Positions 24,032-32,694 of a DNA stretch of 64,000 nucleotides are shown here, one piece after another. The DNA comes from JBGPOS01 sp041488155 (GTDB lineage: Bacteria > Chloroflexota > Dehalococcoidia > Tepidiformales > Tepidiformaceae). The stretch's first letter is position 1; every line of letters begins with the position of its first letter. The DNA lies in NCBI GenBank assembly GCA_041488155.1, contig JBGPOS010000011.1, positions 1 through 64,000 of the forward strand. Reading direction: 5' to 3'. Position numbers and translations under genes: made by a program. Below the pieces are notes generated by a model, which saw only the letters and a program-made list of their open reading frames with translations, was not told the origin of the DNA and made no database searches.

Positions 24032-24983
24032 GCCGGGTTGAGAGGGTCCAGTCGAGGCCGCTGGCCTCGACGAGACCTTCTCGGCAAAGCGCTTCGAGAT
24101 AGCGAGGGAGTCGCGCGCGGTGTTCTTCGGGGAGCCGGGCTGCGAGCGCAGCCTCCGAAAGGCGGGCATTGGCCCTCAAAGCATCGACGATTCGGCCGCG
24201 GGCGAATCGACTGGTCCGCTCGAATGGGGGCTCGCTGCCCCGAATCGGAGGTGATCCGGGCGGCGAACCCGCCTGGAGCCACCCGCAGTGGCCGGCCAGC
24301 GGGCATTCGGGGCAGGCGGGGGCTCTTGCGGTACAGAGCATAGCGCCGAGGTCCATCAGGGCGAGGTTCTGGTCGCGCGCGCCGCGTTGGGGGACGAGCT
24401 CCTGAGCGGTGCGTTCGATGTCCGCTCGTGGCAAGAGGGAGGCGGCCGGCGATGCCAACTGCCAACGCGCAAGGACGCGGGCGATGTTGGTATCGACGAC
24501 GACGGCTGGCCTGCCCCAGGCGAAGCAGGAGACGGCGTTCGCGGTGTAGGGGCCGATTCCCGGCAGGTTGCGCAGCGAGGCCGGGTCCTGGGGAAACTGG
24601 CCGCCCGAAGCCATTACCTCGGCAGCGCAGCGTAGAAGACTGAGCGCCCGCCTGTTGTAACCGAGTCCCGACCATTCGCGGATCACTTCGGCTGGCGTCG
24701 CGACGGCGAGAACGTCGATCGATGGCCACCGGGCTATCCAGCGCTGGTAGAAGGGAAGGACGCGCCGCACCTGGGTCTGCTGGAGCATGACCTCGGAGAC
24801 GAGGATCCGGTAGGGGTCGCGTGTCTGGCGCCAGGGGAGGTCGTGGCGGCCGAACCGCTGGTACCAGGCCAACAGAGAATCGAGTCCGGGAGCGCTAGTG
24901 GTCGCGATCCTCCTCCTCTTCCTCTTCCTCTTCCGCGCCGGCGGAAGCGGAGGCGACCGCCGGGACGATCGCCATCTCGCCAC
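24018..24983 (-). CDS. mutY: A/G-specific adenine glycosylase
   Basis: MutY removes adenine mispaired with 8-oxoguanine. The core is clear: AWYQRFGRHDLPWRQTRDPYRILVSEVMLQQTQV, the helix-hairpin-helix NLPGIGPYTANAV, catalytic aspartate in VVVDTNIARVL and the four-cysteine Fe-S motif (LCTARAPACPECPLAGHC). The C-terminal 8-oxoG-recognition (Nudix-like) domain is short or replaced by a winged-helix-like segment, so it is at the small end of the family. The start is uncertain: ATG 24983 gives an Arg/Lys-rich leader overlapping the upstream gene by 89 bases, while TTG 24872 would leave almost no residues before the core. Confidence 0.9.
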   Translation of the reverse strand: MARWRSSRRSPPLPPARKRKRKRRRIATTSAPGLDSLLAWYQRFGRHDLPWRQTRDPYRILVSEVMLQQTQVRRVLPFYQRWIARWPSIDVLAVATPAEVIREWSGLGYNRRALSLLRCAAEVMASGGQFPQDPASLRNLPGIGPYTANAVSCFAWGRPAVVVDTNIARVLARWQLASPAASLLPRADIERTAQELVPQRGARDQNLALMDLGAMLCTARAPACPECPLAGHCGWLQAGSPPGSPPIRGSEPPFERTSRFARGRIVDALRANARLSEAALAARLPEEHRARLPRYLEALCREGLVEASGLDWTLSTRLKEG

Positions 24984-25704
24984 CTTCGCGTCGCGCCTTT
25001 TTCGGCGGGGGGACCGCCTTCAGCGTTTGGATGAGGACAGCGACCTGGGCGGGAGTGGTCCCCAGGGGTGCGACGGCGACGGCCACGCCCGAGTCACGGA
25101 GGACCCGCAAGACGCCAACCGAGGCAGTTGTCGCCACCGTGACCAGCATCGAGGTGGCGGCAAAGGTGGAGAGGCGGACGAGGTCGAGCTGGTCGGCGAG
25201 GGAGAGGTTTCCGACTTCGCGGTCGAGGAACAGCCCATCGAGTGAGAGGGGAGCGAGCGCTCGAAGGGTGGTGTCTTCCACGCCATCGGTGATCGCCACC
25301 ACGTGGCCCATGCGTTCGGTGTTGACAGCGGTCGAAGCAGTGCTGTCGAGGCTGCTGACGACGAAATCGCAGCCCGCTTTGCGAAGCGTTTCGGCGCCGG
25401 CATCATCGAGGGAGGGGAGCCGGGCCCCAACGCAGGCTTTCTCCGTCGCGAGCGGTCCGATGACATCAGCCGCGGCGGCGGCGCCGGCGGAGGCGACGAT
25501 GACGAGGTCTGCTCCCGCTTCGAGCATCGCCTTCGCCCCGGCGCCGTCTGGCACAATCACGCCAAGGAGCATCGCGCGGGGCTCCTCACGAGCGGCGGGA
25601 GCGAAACCGATCCCCGACCCCTCCCGGCGCCCGATGCGGCTTATCTTCTTCTGGAGCTGGCTCAAACGATCCTCCGATCGGCGGCTGTTCGACTCTTGCG
25701 CCAC
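24895..25704 (-). CDS. Hypothetical protein, TIM-barrel-like, with C-terminal Glu run
   Basis: The 269-residue product has a basic N-terminal helix with QLQKKISRIGRR, then alternating strand/helix segments such as LLGVIVPDGAGAKAMLEAGADLVIVAS and GVRDSGVAVAVAPLG-type stretches that look like a TIM barrel or NanE-like fold; GADLVIVASAGA and CDFVVSSLDSTAS resemble strand ends. I cannot assign a family or activity. The C-terminus is an uninterrupted run of eight glutamates (EEEEEEEEDRDH) encoded by a GAG/GAA repeat that also lies in the possible start of mutY. The GTG start has no clear Shine-Dalgarno. Confidence 0.65.
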   Translation of the reverse strand: MAQESNSRRSEDRLSQLQKKISRIGRREGSGIGFAPAAREEPRAMLLGVIVPDGAGAKAMLEAGADLVIVASAGAAAAADVIGPLATEKACVGARLPSLDDAGAETLRKAGCDFVVSSLDSTASTAVNTERMGHVVAITDGVEDTTLRALAPLSLDGLFLDREVGNLSLADQLDLVRLSTFAATSMLVTVATTASVGVLRVLRDSGVAVAVAPLGTTPAQVAVLIQTLKAVPPPKKARREGGEMAIVPAVASASAGAEEEEEEEEDRDH

Positions 25705-25833
25705 CGCTGTTCACGGGAGTGCCCGGCGGCGGCTCCTCATTGTCGCGGTGGCTCCACAGTGCGGGCAACCCGGCTGCGGCCGTTACGGGCGCGAGCAGGT
25801 ACAGTAGCCGGACGCTGACGAAGGTTCCCGCCC

Positions 25834-26427
25834 ATGACGATTCGCACCCGGCTCATCATCGACGAGCTGTCCCGCCACAGGGTCCAGTTCGAGCACCTGT
25901 GCCGCTCGTTGACCCCATCCGAACTGTCGACGCCGATACCGGGGTCGCACTGGACAGTGAAGGACTACGTCGCTCACCTCTGCACGATCGACGGACTGAT
26001 CGCCGCTGGATTTTCGCCGATGGTGGGCCTCAGCGCGCCGCCGCCGGACGTGGCGCGGCCGCAACCGTTCGACATCGACGACTGGAACGAGTCGGCCGTC
26101 CGGCCGAAGGCGGGGGCGCTGGTGGAAGAGCTGCTGGCCGAGGGAGCCCGGCACCGCGCCTCGATGGCGGCGGCGATAGAGAAGATGAGCGACGAGGACC
26201 TGGACCGGATCATCCCGTACGGCGGCGACCGGAAGGCGACGGGGCTGGCGCCGACGCCCGTCCGATTCGGGGGCCTGTTGTGGGGGATCGCGATTCACGA
26301 CCCAACGCACACGCGGGACATACTCCGCGCTCTGCCGAAGCGGCAGGAAGAGTCGTGGATCGTTGAGTGGCTGGGGAGCGTGAACGACTCGCTCATTCCC
26401 CAGGGAGTGCGCGAGCAGCGGGTGTAG
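25834..26427 (+). CDS. DinB-like four-helix metal-binding protein
   Basis: The 197-residue product belongs to the DinB/mycothiol-maleylpyruvate-isomerase-N superfamily. The metal triad is visible as a histidine in WTVKDYVAHLCTIDG and the HxxxH of GIAIHDPTHTRDIL. Such proteins are thiol-dependent S-transferases or isomerases, or have unknown stress roles; no thiol cofactor gene lies nearby. A TACAGT box 28 bases upstream and GAAGG before the ATG suggest a short leader. Confidence 0.8.
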   Translation: MTIRTRLIIDELSRHRVQFEHLCRSLTPSELSTPIPGSHWTVKDYVAHLCTIDGLIAAGFSPMVGLSAPPPDVARPQPFDIDDWNESAVRPKAGALVEELLAEGARHRASMAAAIEKMSDEDLDRIIPYGGDRKATGLAPTPVRFGGLLWGIAIHDPTHTRDILRALPKRQEESWIVEWLGSVNDSLIPQGVREQRV

Positions 26428-26477
26428 AGCGCCGGCCTAAGCTACGCTGGCGAGCGAACACACAATCCGGAGAGCCT

Positions 26478-26981
26478 GTGAAAAGCTATGCGAGCGCCCC
26501 CGCGCACACCATCGACGCGACGAAGAAGTACACCGCCTCCATCGAGACTTCGGCTGGCACCATGACGGCCGAACTCTTCCCGGCGGAAGCTCCGATGACG
26601 GTCAACAACTTCGTCTTCCTTGCCGGGGACAACTACTACGACGGGGTCATCTTCCACCGGGTGATCCGTGGGTTCATGATCCAGGGCGGCGACCCGACCG
26701 GGTCGGGCAGCGGTGGCCCGGGCTATCGCTTCAAGGACGAGCCGGTCAAGCGGAGCTACAGTCGCGGCACACTGGCGATGGCGAATGCCGGGCCAAACAC
26801 GAACGGCAGCCAGTTCTTTGTCATGCACGCTGACTACGGCCTGCCACCGAACTACACGATCTTCGGAAAGCTTACGGCAGGCGAGGACGTGCTCGACGCC
26901 ATCGCGACCGCTCGGACGGGGCGAGGTGACAGACCGGCGGCCCCGGTTACGATCACCACGGTAACCATCGCAGAGGGTTAG
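26478..26981 (+). CDS. Cyclophilin-type peptidyl-prolyl cis-trans isomerase
   Basis: The 167-residue cytoplasmic product is a single cyclophilin domain: ETSAGTMTAELFPAEAPMTVNNFVFL, the catalytic arginine and phenylalanine in VIFHRVIRGFMIQGGDPTG, and GPNTNGSQFFVM. There is no signal peptide. The start is GTG 26478 with CCGGAGAG upstream; a longer frame from 26367 overlaps the preceding gene. It accelerates proline isomerisation in protein folding. Confidence 0.93.
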   Translation: MKSYASAPAHTIDATKKYTASIETSAGTMTAELFPAEAPMTVNNFVFLAGDNYYDGVIFHRVIRGFMIQGGDPTGSGSGGPGYRFKDEPVKRSYSRGTLAMANAGPNTNGSQFFVMHADYGLPPNYTIFGKLTAGEDVLDAIATARTGRGDRPAAPVTITTVTIAEG

Positions 26982-27062
26982 CCCGGGCGGCGGAGGCCGA
27001 GGCGAATGAGAGCGAGCAGGTGCCTGGCGATCGGCAGAGTGACTACTCGGAACGCCCTGGGG

Positions 27063-27911
27063 TCACCGCGCGTGCGAATCGGTCATAGCGCGCTCGACCG
27101 TGCGAAGGAGGTACTCGCGCTCGCCCTCGATTCCCTCGGCGAGCCGATGGGCGGCAGCGACCACACCCCAGGCCTGCAGTTCGCTCCCGGGGAGCGGCCG
27201 CTTTCCGCGGTAGGCCGCCAGGTAGCGGCCTTCGAGAATCCTCCGGCCGAGTGCCTGCAGGATACGCACAAGCCGAGGCGTGCCCGGAGGTACCTCGCCG
27301 GCCCTTAGCAAGAGCAGCGAACGTGCTACGTCCGCGGCTGGTGCGCCTCTCGTTGCGCCTGCCCAATCAATCACGAACGCGCCGCCCGGCCCCTCGATGA
27401 TGTTGCCGGGGTGGAAGTCGCCGTGGCAAAGGTACGACCCGTCCGGCAGTCCCTCCAGTGTGCTAAGAGCGAACTCCCGCACCCTATCGGGCACCAGCCC
27501 CGACCGCTGAAGTGCCGCGGCTAGGGCGTCCTTCAACAGCGGCAGACCGGCGTCGACCGGCATCGCGTGCATCTGCGCGTGCAAATCGCCCATCAGGCGT
27601 CCGGTCCGGAAGACCTTCCAGGGCCGGGACCCGAGCTCCGTCAACAGGTCGAGTCCCTCTACACGGTCCATCACCAGACCGGGACGGCCCTCGACCGTGA
27701 CTTTCCCGACCACCCCAGGCGCCCGCGCGCCCTCGGCACGTGCAGCGATCATGGCGGCGGCTTCGCGGTCGACGTCCGCTTTCGCGCCGGGGCTCCGGAA
27801 CAGTTTGAGCGCGCCCCCACCGGGCCAGGCGAAGACCTCCGCCGCGCGGCCTTCTCCGATCCGCGTGAGAGACGCCAATCTGACCGGACGTTCCGTGGCG
27901 TCGTTACTCAC
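27063..27911 (-). CDS. Aminoglycoside phosphotransferase (APH)-family kinase
   Basis: The 282-residue product has a kinase-like fold: a nucleotide-binding lobe with GEGRAAEVFAWPGGGALKLF (lysine of the beta-3 strand), the catalytic loop YLCHGDFHPGNII and the metal-binding FVIDWAGATRG, equivalent to DFG. Members phosphorylate aminoglycosides, sugars, choline or unknown small molecules; nothing here identifies a drug substrate. The GTG start is preceded by GGAG. Confidence 0.85.
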   Translation of the reverse strand: MSNDATERPVRLASLTRIGEGRAAEVFAWPGGGALKLFRSPGAKADVDREAAAMIAARAEGARAPGVVGKVTVEGRPGLVMDRVEGLDLLTELGSRPWKVFRTGRLMGDLHAQMHAMPVDAGLPLLKDALAAALQRSGLVPDRVREFALSTLEGLPDGSYLCHGDFHPGNIIEGPGGAFVIDWAGATRGAPAADVARSLLLLRAGEVPPGTPRLVRILQALGRRILEGRYLAAYRGKRPLPGSELQAWGVVAAAHRLAEGIEGEREYLLRTVERAMTDSHAR

Positions 27912-27992
27912 CTCGCGGACTCCGGGCAGGCGGGGCTTCTTCGGTCACGGCTCGCAGTGTAGCCGCTCGTCGTCCGTGTGGCCGCGTTCCGA

Positions 27993-27998
27993 TAGGAT
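27993..27998 (+). promoter_or_regulatory. -10 box TAGGAT of the thioesterase gene (leaderless arrangement)
   Basis: TAGGAT is followed by exactly 6 bases and the ATG at 28005. Confidence 0.5.
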
Positions 27999-28004
27999 CG
28001 GCCG

Positions 28005-28832
28005 ATGACCGATGCCATCTTCCTCCCCGAGGGGGATCGTTTCGTCCCCACCCGGCTGGCGGCGAGCCCCTGGGGCGCCGACCGCCTTCACGGCGGGCCT
28101 TCTGCCGGACTTCTGGCGCGGGCCATCGAGCGGGCGAGCCCTGACCCTGAGATGCAAGTCGTGCGCCTCACGATCGACCTCTTCCGTCCGGTCCCGATGG
28201 AGCCGCTGCGGGTCGAAACGGAGGTCGTCCGGGAAGGCCGGCGGATCCGGGCCGTGGACGCGATGCTGTACGCGGGCGGGGTGGCCGTGAGCCGGGCCAC
28301 CGCCCTTCTCCTTCGCCGTTCGGATGGCGCACTTCCGAGCGTTGAGACGCCGGCTCCCTGCGTGGAGGGGCCGGAAGGGCTCGAAACGACGGGCCTGGGA
28401 GGGGGACCACCCCGGGGTGAGGGGCTGGCGGGAATGCCTCCGAACATGCGGCAGGGGTTCCACACGACGGTTGAGGTGCGCCGGGTTGGCGGCTTCTTTG
28501 GCTCGGGCAAGGGTGTGGGCTGGTTTCGGATCCCGGCGCCATTGGTCGCGGGTGAAGAGACGAGCCCGCTCGTCCGCGTCGCGGCGACGGCGGACTTCGG
28601 CAGCCCGATGGGTTCGGTCCGGCTGGCCGAGGGGGTTGGCTTCATCAATGCGGACATCACGCTCTACCTTCACCGCCTGCCCGAGGGTGAGTGGATCTGC
28701 CTGGAAGCGAGTGGGGTTGCGCAGTCGTACGGGCTGGGGATGGCGGAGACGGTTGTCCACGACGCTCGAGGCCCGATCGGGCGGGTCGTCCAGGCGACGC
28801 TGATGAACCAGCGCTCAGGGCCGTCTCGCTAG
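28005..28832 (+). CDS. Acyl-CoA thioesterase-like protein (TesB-type double hotdog)
   Basis: The 275-residue product shows the arrangement of thioesterase-like superfamily proteins: an N-terminal hotdog with WGADRLHGGPSAGLLARAIE and LTIDLFRPVPMEPLRVETEVVREGRRIRAVDAMLY, and a C-terminal hotdog with a TADFGSPMG segment followed by FINADITLYLHRLPEGEWICLEA. It probably hydrolyses an acyl-CoA; the acyl chain is unknown. Its stop overlaps the 3' end of dnaE2 by 4 bases, tail to tail. Confidence 0.82.
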   Translation: MTDAIFLPEGDRFVPTRLAASPWGADRLHGGPSAGLLARAIERASPDPEMQVVRLTIDLFRPVPMEPLRVETEVVREGRRIRAVDAMLYAGGVAVSRATALLLRRSDGALPSVETPAPCVEGPEGLETTGLGGGPPRGEGLAGMPPNMRQGFHTTVEVRRVGGFFGSGKGVGWFRIPAPLVAGEETSPLVRVAATADFGSPMGSVRLAEGVGFINADITLYLHRLPEGEWICLEASGVAQSYGLGMAETVVHDARGPIGRVVQATLMNQRSGPSR

Positions 28833-31800
28833 CGCGAATAGCCGAAGTTGTGTGGGTCGGGCGCTTCGATGAGGCCGGGAAGCGGGCAGGGGCGGAAGTG
28901 CTCGGCGATGATGTTCGGGAAGCCGCTCTTCTGGTTGTCGATGCGGCCCCGGATGACGACGAAGGCGGTCCCGCGGACGAGGTCGCGCTGGCGGTCGCCG
29001 AGTGCGGGCCAGACGACGACGTTCGTCAGCCCGAATTCGTCTTCGAGCAGCATGAAGATGACACCGCTGGCCGTTTGTGGCTTCTGGCGAGTGACGACCA
29101 TGCCCGCCATCTCGACCAGCATGCCCTGGGGGAGGCGGTTGGGGTTTCCGGGGCCACCGATGTGGCGGCTGGTGACGAGCCCCTCGTGGAGGAGGGGCCG
29201 GACAAGGGCCATTGGGTGGCGCCGTCCCGTCGCCACGAGGAGCTCGTAGTCCCAGGCAAGCTCCTGCCACTCAGAAAGCTTTGGCAGTTCGGCCATATCC
29301 TGGCTCACGGGCAAAGGCAGTGCCGCCTGGAGGGCAGTCCTGGTCCTGCCAGGGGCCAGCCCGGCCGGGAGATCGGCCACAGAGGCGCCCGGTACGAGCA
29401 ACCCGAGCTGCCACAGCAGCTCCCGGCGTGAGAGCCCGAACTCGGCCAGGGTATCGGCGCGAATGAGCGCCTCCGCCTCATCCCGGTCCAGCCGGGCGCG
29501 CGTCACCAGGTCGTACAGCGACCGGTATGGTCCGTCGGCCTCCCTGGCGGCCACGATCCGCTCGGCCGCGCTGAAGGCTCGACCGCCTGGCGCCTGTCGC
29601 CTGTCGCCTCTTTTCTGCTGCCAGCCACCGCCAAGGCCCTTCACCTGCTGCAGTCCGAGCCGTATGTCGCCCAGCTCGGGCCACGCTTCCAGACGGCTGA
29701 CGTTGATTGCCGGGGTGAGCACTTCGATGCCATGGCGGCGTGAATCGCCGGTCAGCACCTCGACCGAATAGAAGCCCATTGGCTGGGCATTGAAGAGCGA
29801 GCAGTAGTAGGCGGCGGGGTAGTGGTAGCGCAGCCAGCAGGATTCGTAGGCGAGCAGTGCGAAGGCGACCGCGTGGCTCTTGGGGAAGCCGAAGGCGGCG
29901 AACGCGGCCATCTTGCGGAAGGCGACCTCGGCCGCTTCGCGGCTCACGCCCTGGCGGTCGGTGCCGGTGTAGAACTCCTCGGCGAGTGCCTGCATGGCTT
30001 CGGATGAGCGCTTGCGGCTCATCGCACGGCGGAGGCGGTCGGCCTGGCCTGGGGTAAAGCCGGCGACCGCGCAGGAGATCTGCAACACCTGGTCCTGGTA
30101 GAGGACGTGCCCGAGGGTTTCGCCGAGGCAGTCCTTGAGGAGCGGGGCCAGTTCGGGGTGCCCGTAATCGACCTCGACGGGCTCGCCGCGGGCGAGGCGC
30201 TCGCGGTACTCCATGTAGGGATGGAAGGCCCCGGCGACGATCGGGCCCGGCCGGATGATGGCGACCTGCACGGCGAGGTCGTCGATGTTCGCCGGGCGGG
30301 TGCGGGGGAGGGTCTGGATCTGGGCGCGGCTTTCGATCTGGAAGACGCCCACGGTGTCGCCATCCTGGATCGAGGCGAAGATCTCCGGGCTATCGTGGGG
30401 GATGCGGCCCAGATCGACGCGGACGCCGTGCACCTCTTCGATGATTTCGAGACAGTCATCGACGGCAGAGAGCATGCCAAGGGCGAGGAAGTCGATCTTC
30501 ACGAAACGGGCGTCGTCGACGGAGTCCTTGTCCCACTGGCAGACATAACGGCCACTCATGCGGGCAGGTTCCACCGGCACGACCGAGGAGAGCGGCTCGG
30601 CGGAGATCACGACCCCGCCGACGTGTTGGCTGATGTGGCGAGGGAACCCGGCGGCGTCGTGGGCGAGCTGTACGAGGTCCCGCCAGATCGGAGCGTCGAT
30701 CAGCGGTTTCAACTCGGGGATGTGCTGCATCTCGGCGGCGATGTCGTGCGCGCTGGAGAAGTGCCCGCCGAGTTTATTGAGCTTTGCCAGGACGGGCTCG
30801 GGCAGGCCCAGCGCCTTCCCCATGTCGAGCACGGCGTTCTTAAAGCGGTAGGTGGGGAAGGCGGCAACGATGGCGGCGTGCTCTTCGCCGTAGCGGTTGT
30901 AGACGCGCTGGAGGAGCTCGTCGCGGATGTCGCGGGGGAAGTCGAGGTCGATGTCGGGGAGCGAATGCAGCTCTTCGTTGAGGAAGCGTTCGAGGTAGAG
31001 GTTGTTCTTGACCGGGTCGATGTGGGAAAGGCCGATGAGGTAGCAGACGATCGAGCTGACCGAAGACCCTCGCCCGCGGCCAACAGGCCGCTCGTCGGGC
31101 GCAAGGTTGCGGTCGCGGCCGCGCAGATCCTGGGCGATCTGCCCCACCATCTGGAGGAGGTCCCAGTAGACGAGGAAGAAGCCAGCCAGGCCGTGTTTGG
31201 CGATGAGCCCCAGCTCGCGTTCGAGGCGGTCGCGTGCTTCCTGGCGGAAGGCGGGTTCGAACCCGCCGTACTTTCGCCGGAAGGCCCGTTCGCAGATGCC
31301 GCGGAGGAAGCTATCGAGCGTTGCGCCTTCAGGTACGGGGTAGTCGGGCAGGCGATAGGGCAGGTCGCGGGTGAGGTCGAACTGGCAGCGTTCGGCGATG
31401 ACGATCGTGTTGGCTATCGCCTGCGGGTGGCGCGCGAAGCGCCGCGCCATCTCCTCAGGCTCCTTCAGGAAGAATTCCGAGTTCGGACGGCGGACCTGGT
31501 GCGAGCTATCGAGCGTGAGCCGGTGGTGGATGGCTACGAGCACATCGTTGAGGCGGTGGCGGGCGCGCACGTGGTAGTGGGCGTTGTTGGTGGCGACCAT
31601 TTCGAGGCCCACGCGCTCGGCCAGCCCTGCAAGCGCCGCGACGCGCTGTGAATCGCCGAAGACATCGTGGTGCTGAAGCTCGATGAAGAAGTGCTCAGCG
31701 CCAAGGCGGTCGCGGTATTCGGCGGCGACGGCCTCCGCCTGCCGCCGATCGCCGGCGCCGCTGAGCCGGGCGATCTCGCCCTCGCGGCAGCCTGAGAGCA

Positions 31801-32173
31801 CGATCAGCCCTTCACGACGGGCAAAGAGCCAGTCTTTCTCAACCTGGGGTGTGTCCTTGCCATACGTCTGGTAGGCGAGGCTGAGGATGCGGCAGATGTT
31901 TCGATAGCCCTCGACGCTTTCCGCGAGGACGGTGAGGTGTGAGGTCGACTCATCCTGGCTCCGGATCGTCAGCTCGCAGCCGGTGATGGGCCGGAGGCCA
32001 CGCTCCTTTGCGGCGCGGGCGTACTCCATGGCCCCGTAAAGGTTGTCGTGGTCGGTGACGGCCATTGCGGGGTAGCCGATGGCGACGGCCCGGCCGATCA
32101 GCTCATCGACGTTGCTGGCGCCTTCGCGGAGTGACCAGCAGGAGTGGGCGTGGAGTTCGGCGTAGGCGGACAT
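28829..32173 (-). CDS. dnaE2: Error-prone DNA polymerase III alpha subunit DnaE2 (ImuC)
   Basis: This C-family polymerase carries out SOS mutagenesis with ImuB. The 1,114-residue product begins with a PHP domain (LHAHSCWSLREGASNVDEL, VTDHDNLYGAMEYA), then the polymerase core with GRGSSVSSIVCYLIGL, the catalytic PDIDLDFPRD and a helix-hairpin-helix/OB-fold C-terminus (PQTASGVIFMLLEDEFG). It lacks the tau- and epsilon-interaction tails of replicative DnaE1. The ATG at 32173 lies 9 bases from a TATACT box directly abutting a LexA-type box, so it is damage-induced and near-leaderless. Confidence 0.95.
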   Translation of the reverse strand: MSAYAELHAHSCWSLREGASNVDELIGRAVAIGYPAMAVTDHDNLYGAMEYARAAKERGLRPITGCELTIRSQDESTSHLTVLAESVEGYRNICRILSLAYQTYGKDTPQVEKDWLFARREGLIVLSGCREGEIARLSGAGDRRQAEAVAAEYRDRLGAEHFFIELQHHDVFGDSQRVAALAGLAERVGLEMVATNNAHYHVRARHRLNDVLVAIHHRLTLDSSHQVRRPNSEFFLKEPEEMARRFARHPQAIANTIVIAERCQFDLTRDLPYRLPDYPVPEGATLDSFLRGICERAFRRKYGGFEPAFRQEARDRLERELGLIAKHGLAGFFLVYWDLLQMVGQIAQDLRGRDRNLAPDERPVGRGRGSSVSSIVCYLIGLSHIDPVKNNLYLERFLNEELHSLPDIDLDFPRDIRDELLQRVYNRYGEEHAAIVAAFPTYRFKNAVLDMGKALGLPEPVLAKLNKLGGHFSSAHDIAAEMQHIPELKPLIDAPIWRDLVQLAHDAAGFPRHISQHVGGVVISAEPLSSVVPVEPARMSGRYVCQWDKDSVDDARFVKIDFLALGMLSAVDDCLEIIEEVHGVRVDLGRIPHDSPEIFASIQDGDTVGVFQIESRAQIQTLPRTRPANIDDLAVQVAIIRPGPIVAGAFHPYMEYRERLARGEPVEVDYGHPELAPLLKDCLGETLGHVLYQDQVLQISCAVAGFTPGQADRLRRAMSRKRSSEAMQALAEEFYTGTDRQGVSREAAEVAFRKMAAFAAFGFPKSHAVAFALLAYESCWLRYHYPAAYYCSLFNAQPMGFYSVEVLTGDSRRHGIEVLTPAINVSRLEAWPELGDIRLGLQQVKGLGGGWQQKRGDRRQAPGGRAFSAAERIVAAREADGPYRSLYDLVTRARLDRDEAEALIRADTLAEFGLSRRELLWQLGLLVPGASVADLPAGLAPGRTRTALQAALPLPVSQDMAELPKLSEWQELAWDYELLVATGRRHPMALVRPLLHEGLVTSRHIGGPGNPNRLPQGMLVEMAGMVVTRQKPQTASGVIFMLLEDEFGLTNVVVWPALGDRQRDLVRGTAFVVIRGRIDNQKSGFPNIIAEHFRPCPLPGLIEAPDPHNFGYSR

Positions 32174-32182
32174 GGCCGGGAT

Positions 32183-32188
32183 AGTATA
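32183..32188 (-). promoter_or_regulatory. -10 box TATACT of dnaE2
   Basis: TATACT ends 9 bases before the dnaE2 ATG and is directly preceded by the LexA-type box. Confidence 0.6.
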
Positions 32189-32200
32189 GAACAAACGTTC
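32189..32200 (-). promoter_or_regulatory. LexA (SOS) box upstream of dnaE2
   Basis: GAACGTTTGTTC (minus strand) fits the GAAC-N4-GTTC consensus of Bacillus and actinobacterial LexA. Together with the adjacent -10 box it forms a 19-bp block identical to that upstream of imuB. Confidence 0.85.
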
Positions 32201-32224
32201 TCAAAGTTGTGGCACGAGTTTTGG

Positions 32225-32230
32225 TATCCT
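32225..32230 (+). promoter_or_regulatory. -10 box TATCCT of the HicB-like gene (leaderless arrangement)
   Basis: TATCCT with upstream TGG ends 6 bases before the ATG at 32237; no Shine-Dalgarno is present. The LexA box of the divergent dnaE2 lies only 25 bases upstream. Confidence 0.5.
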
Positions 32231-32236
32231 TCGGCT

Positions 32237-32449
32237 ATGCGCAATGTCGTCTTTGCCCTCATTCGACCCGGCGAGCAGTCAGGCTATGTGGCCGAATGCC
32301 CGGAACTCAATGCAGTTACGCAGGGAGCGACGTTGGACGAGGTCGCCCAGAACCTGCGTGAAGCTGTCGCGCTTGCTCTTGACGGAGAGGACCTCGTAAA
32401 ACTCGGACTCGGTCCTGAACCGATGATGCTATTCTGCTCGTATGGATGA
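32237..32449 (+). CDS. HicB-like antitoxin-type protein
   Basis: The 70-residue product is the partial RNase H-like fold of the HicB family: an N-terminal strand VVFALIRPGEQSGYVAECPEL, then the helix TLDEVAQNLREAVALAL. It lacks a C-terminal DNA-binding extension and has no HicA partner beside it. Instead its stop lies inside the start of the DUF433 gene, so the two are coupled. Confidence 0.78.
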   Translation: MRNVVFALIRPGEQSGYVAECPELNAVTQGATLDEVAQNLREAVALALDGEDLVKLGLGPEPMMLFCSYG

Positions 32450-32690
32450 AGCGAGATTGCTCTCCAGGATTGTGCTAGACCCGAAAGTCCTGGCCGGAAA
32501 ACCGGTCATCAAAGGCACGCGGCTGTCCGTCGAGTACATCCTGAATCTTCTCGCGCACGACGCCACTACCGCTGAGATCCTTGCGGAGTACAAGGGGCTC
32601 ACCTCGGACGACGTTCACGCCTGCCTTGTCTTCGCGAAGAAGTCTCTCGAAAGCACGACCTTTGTGCCGGTTTCCGCGGAATCGGTCTGA
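32442..32690 (+). CDS. DUF433 family protein (antitoxin-like, DNA-binding fold)
   Basis: The 82-residue product contains the DUF433 signature RIVLDPKVLAGKPVIKGTRLSVEYILNLLAHDATTAEILAEYKGLTSDDVHACL, a helix-turn-helix-like domain usually found beside a PIN-like (DUF5615) toxin. Here the partner is a HicB-like protein instead, with an 8-base overlap. It converges on tag with a gap of 4 bases. Confidence 0.85.
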   Translation: MDEARLLSRIVLDPKVLAGKPVIKGTRLSVEYILNLLAHDATTAEILAEYKGLTSDDVHACLVFAKKSLESTTFVPVSAESV

Positions 32691-32694
32691 GTGC

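Noticed and set aside
30107..31651. A 514-codon plus-strand frame opposite dnaE2
   Set aside because: It is a codon-phase shadow of dnaE2 on the antisense strand, common in GC-rich genes; similar shadows lie opposite ftsH, the MFS exporter and gatB.
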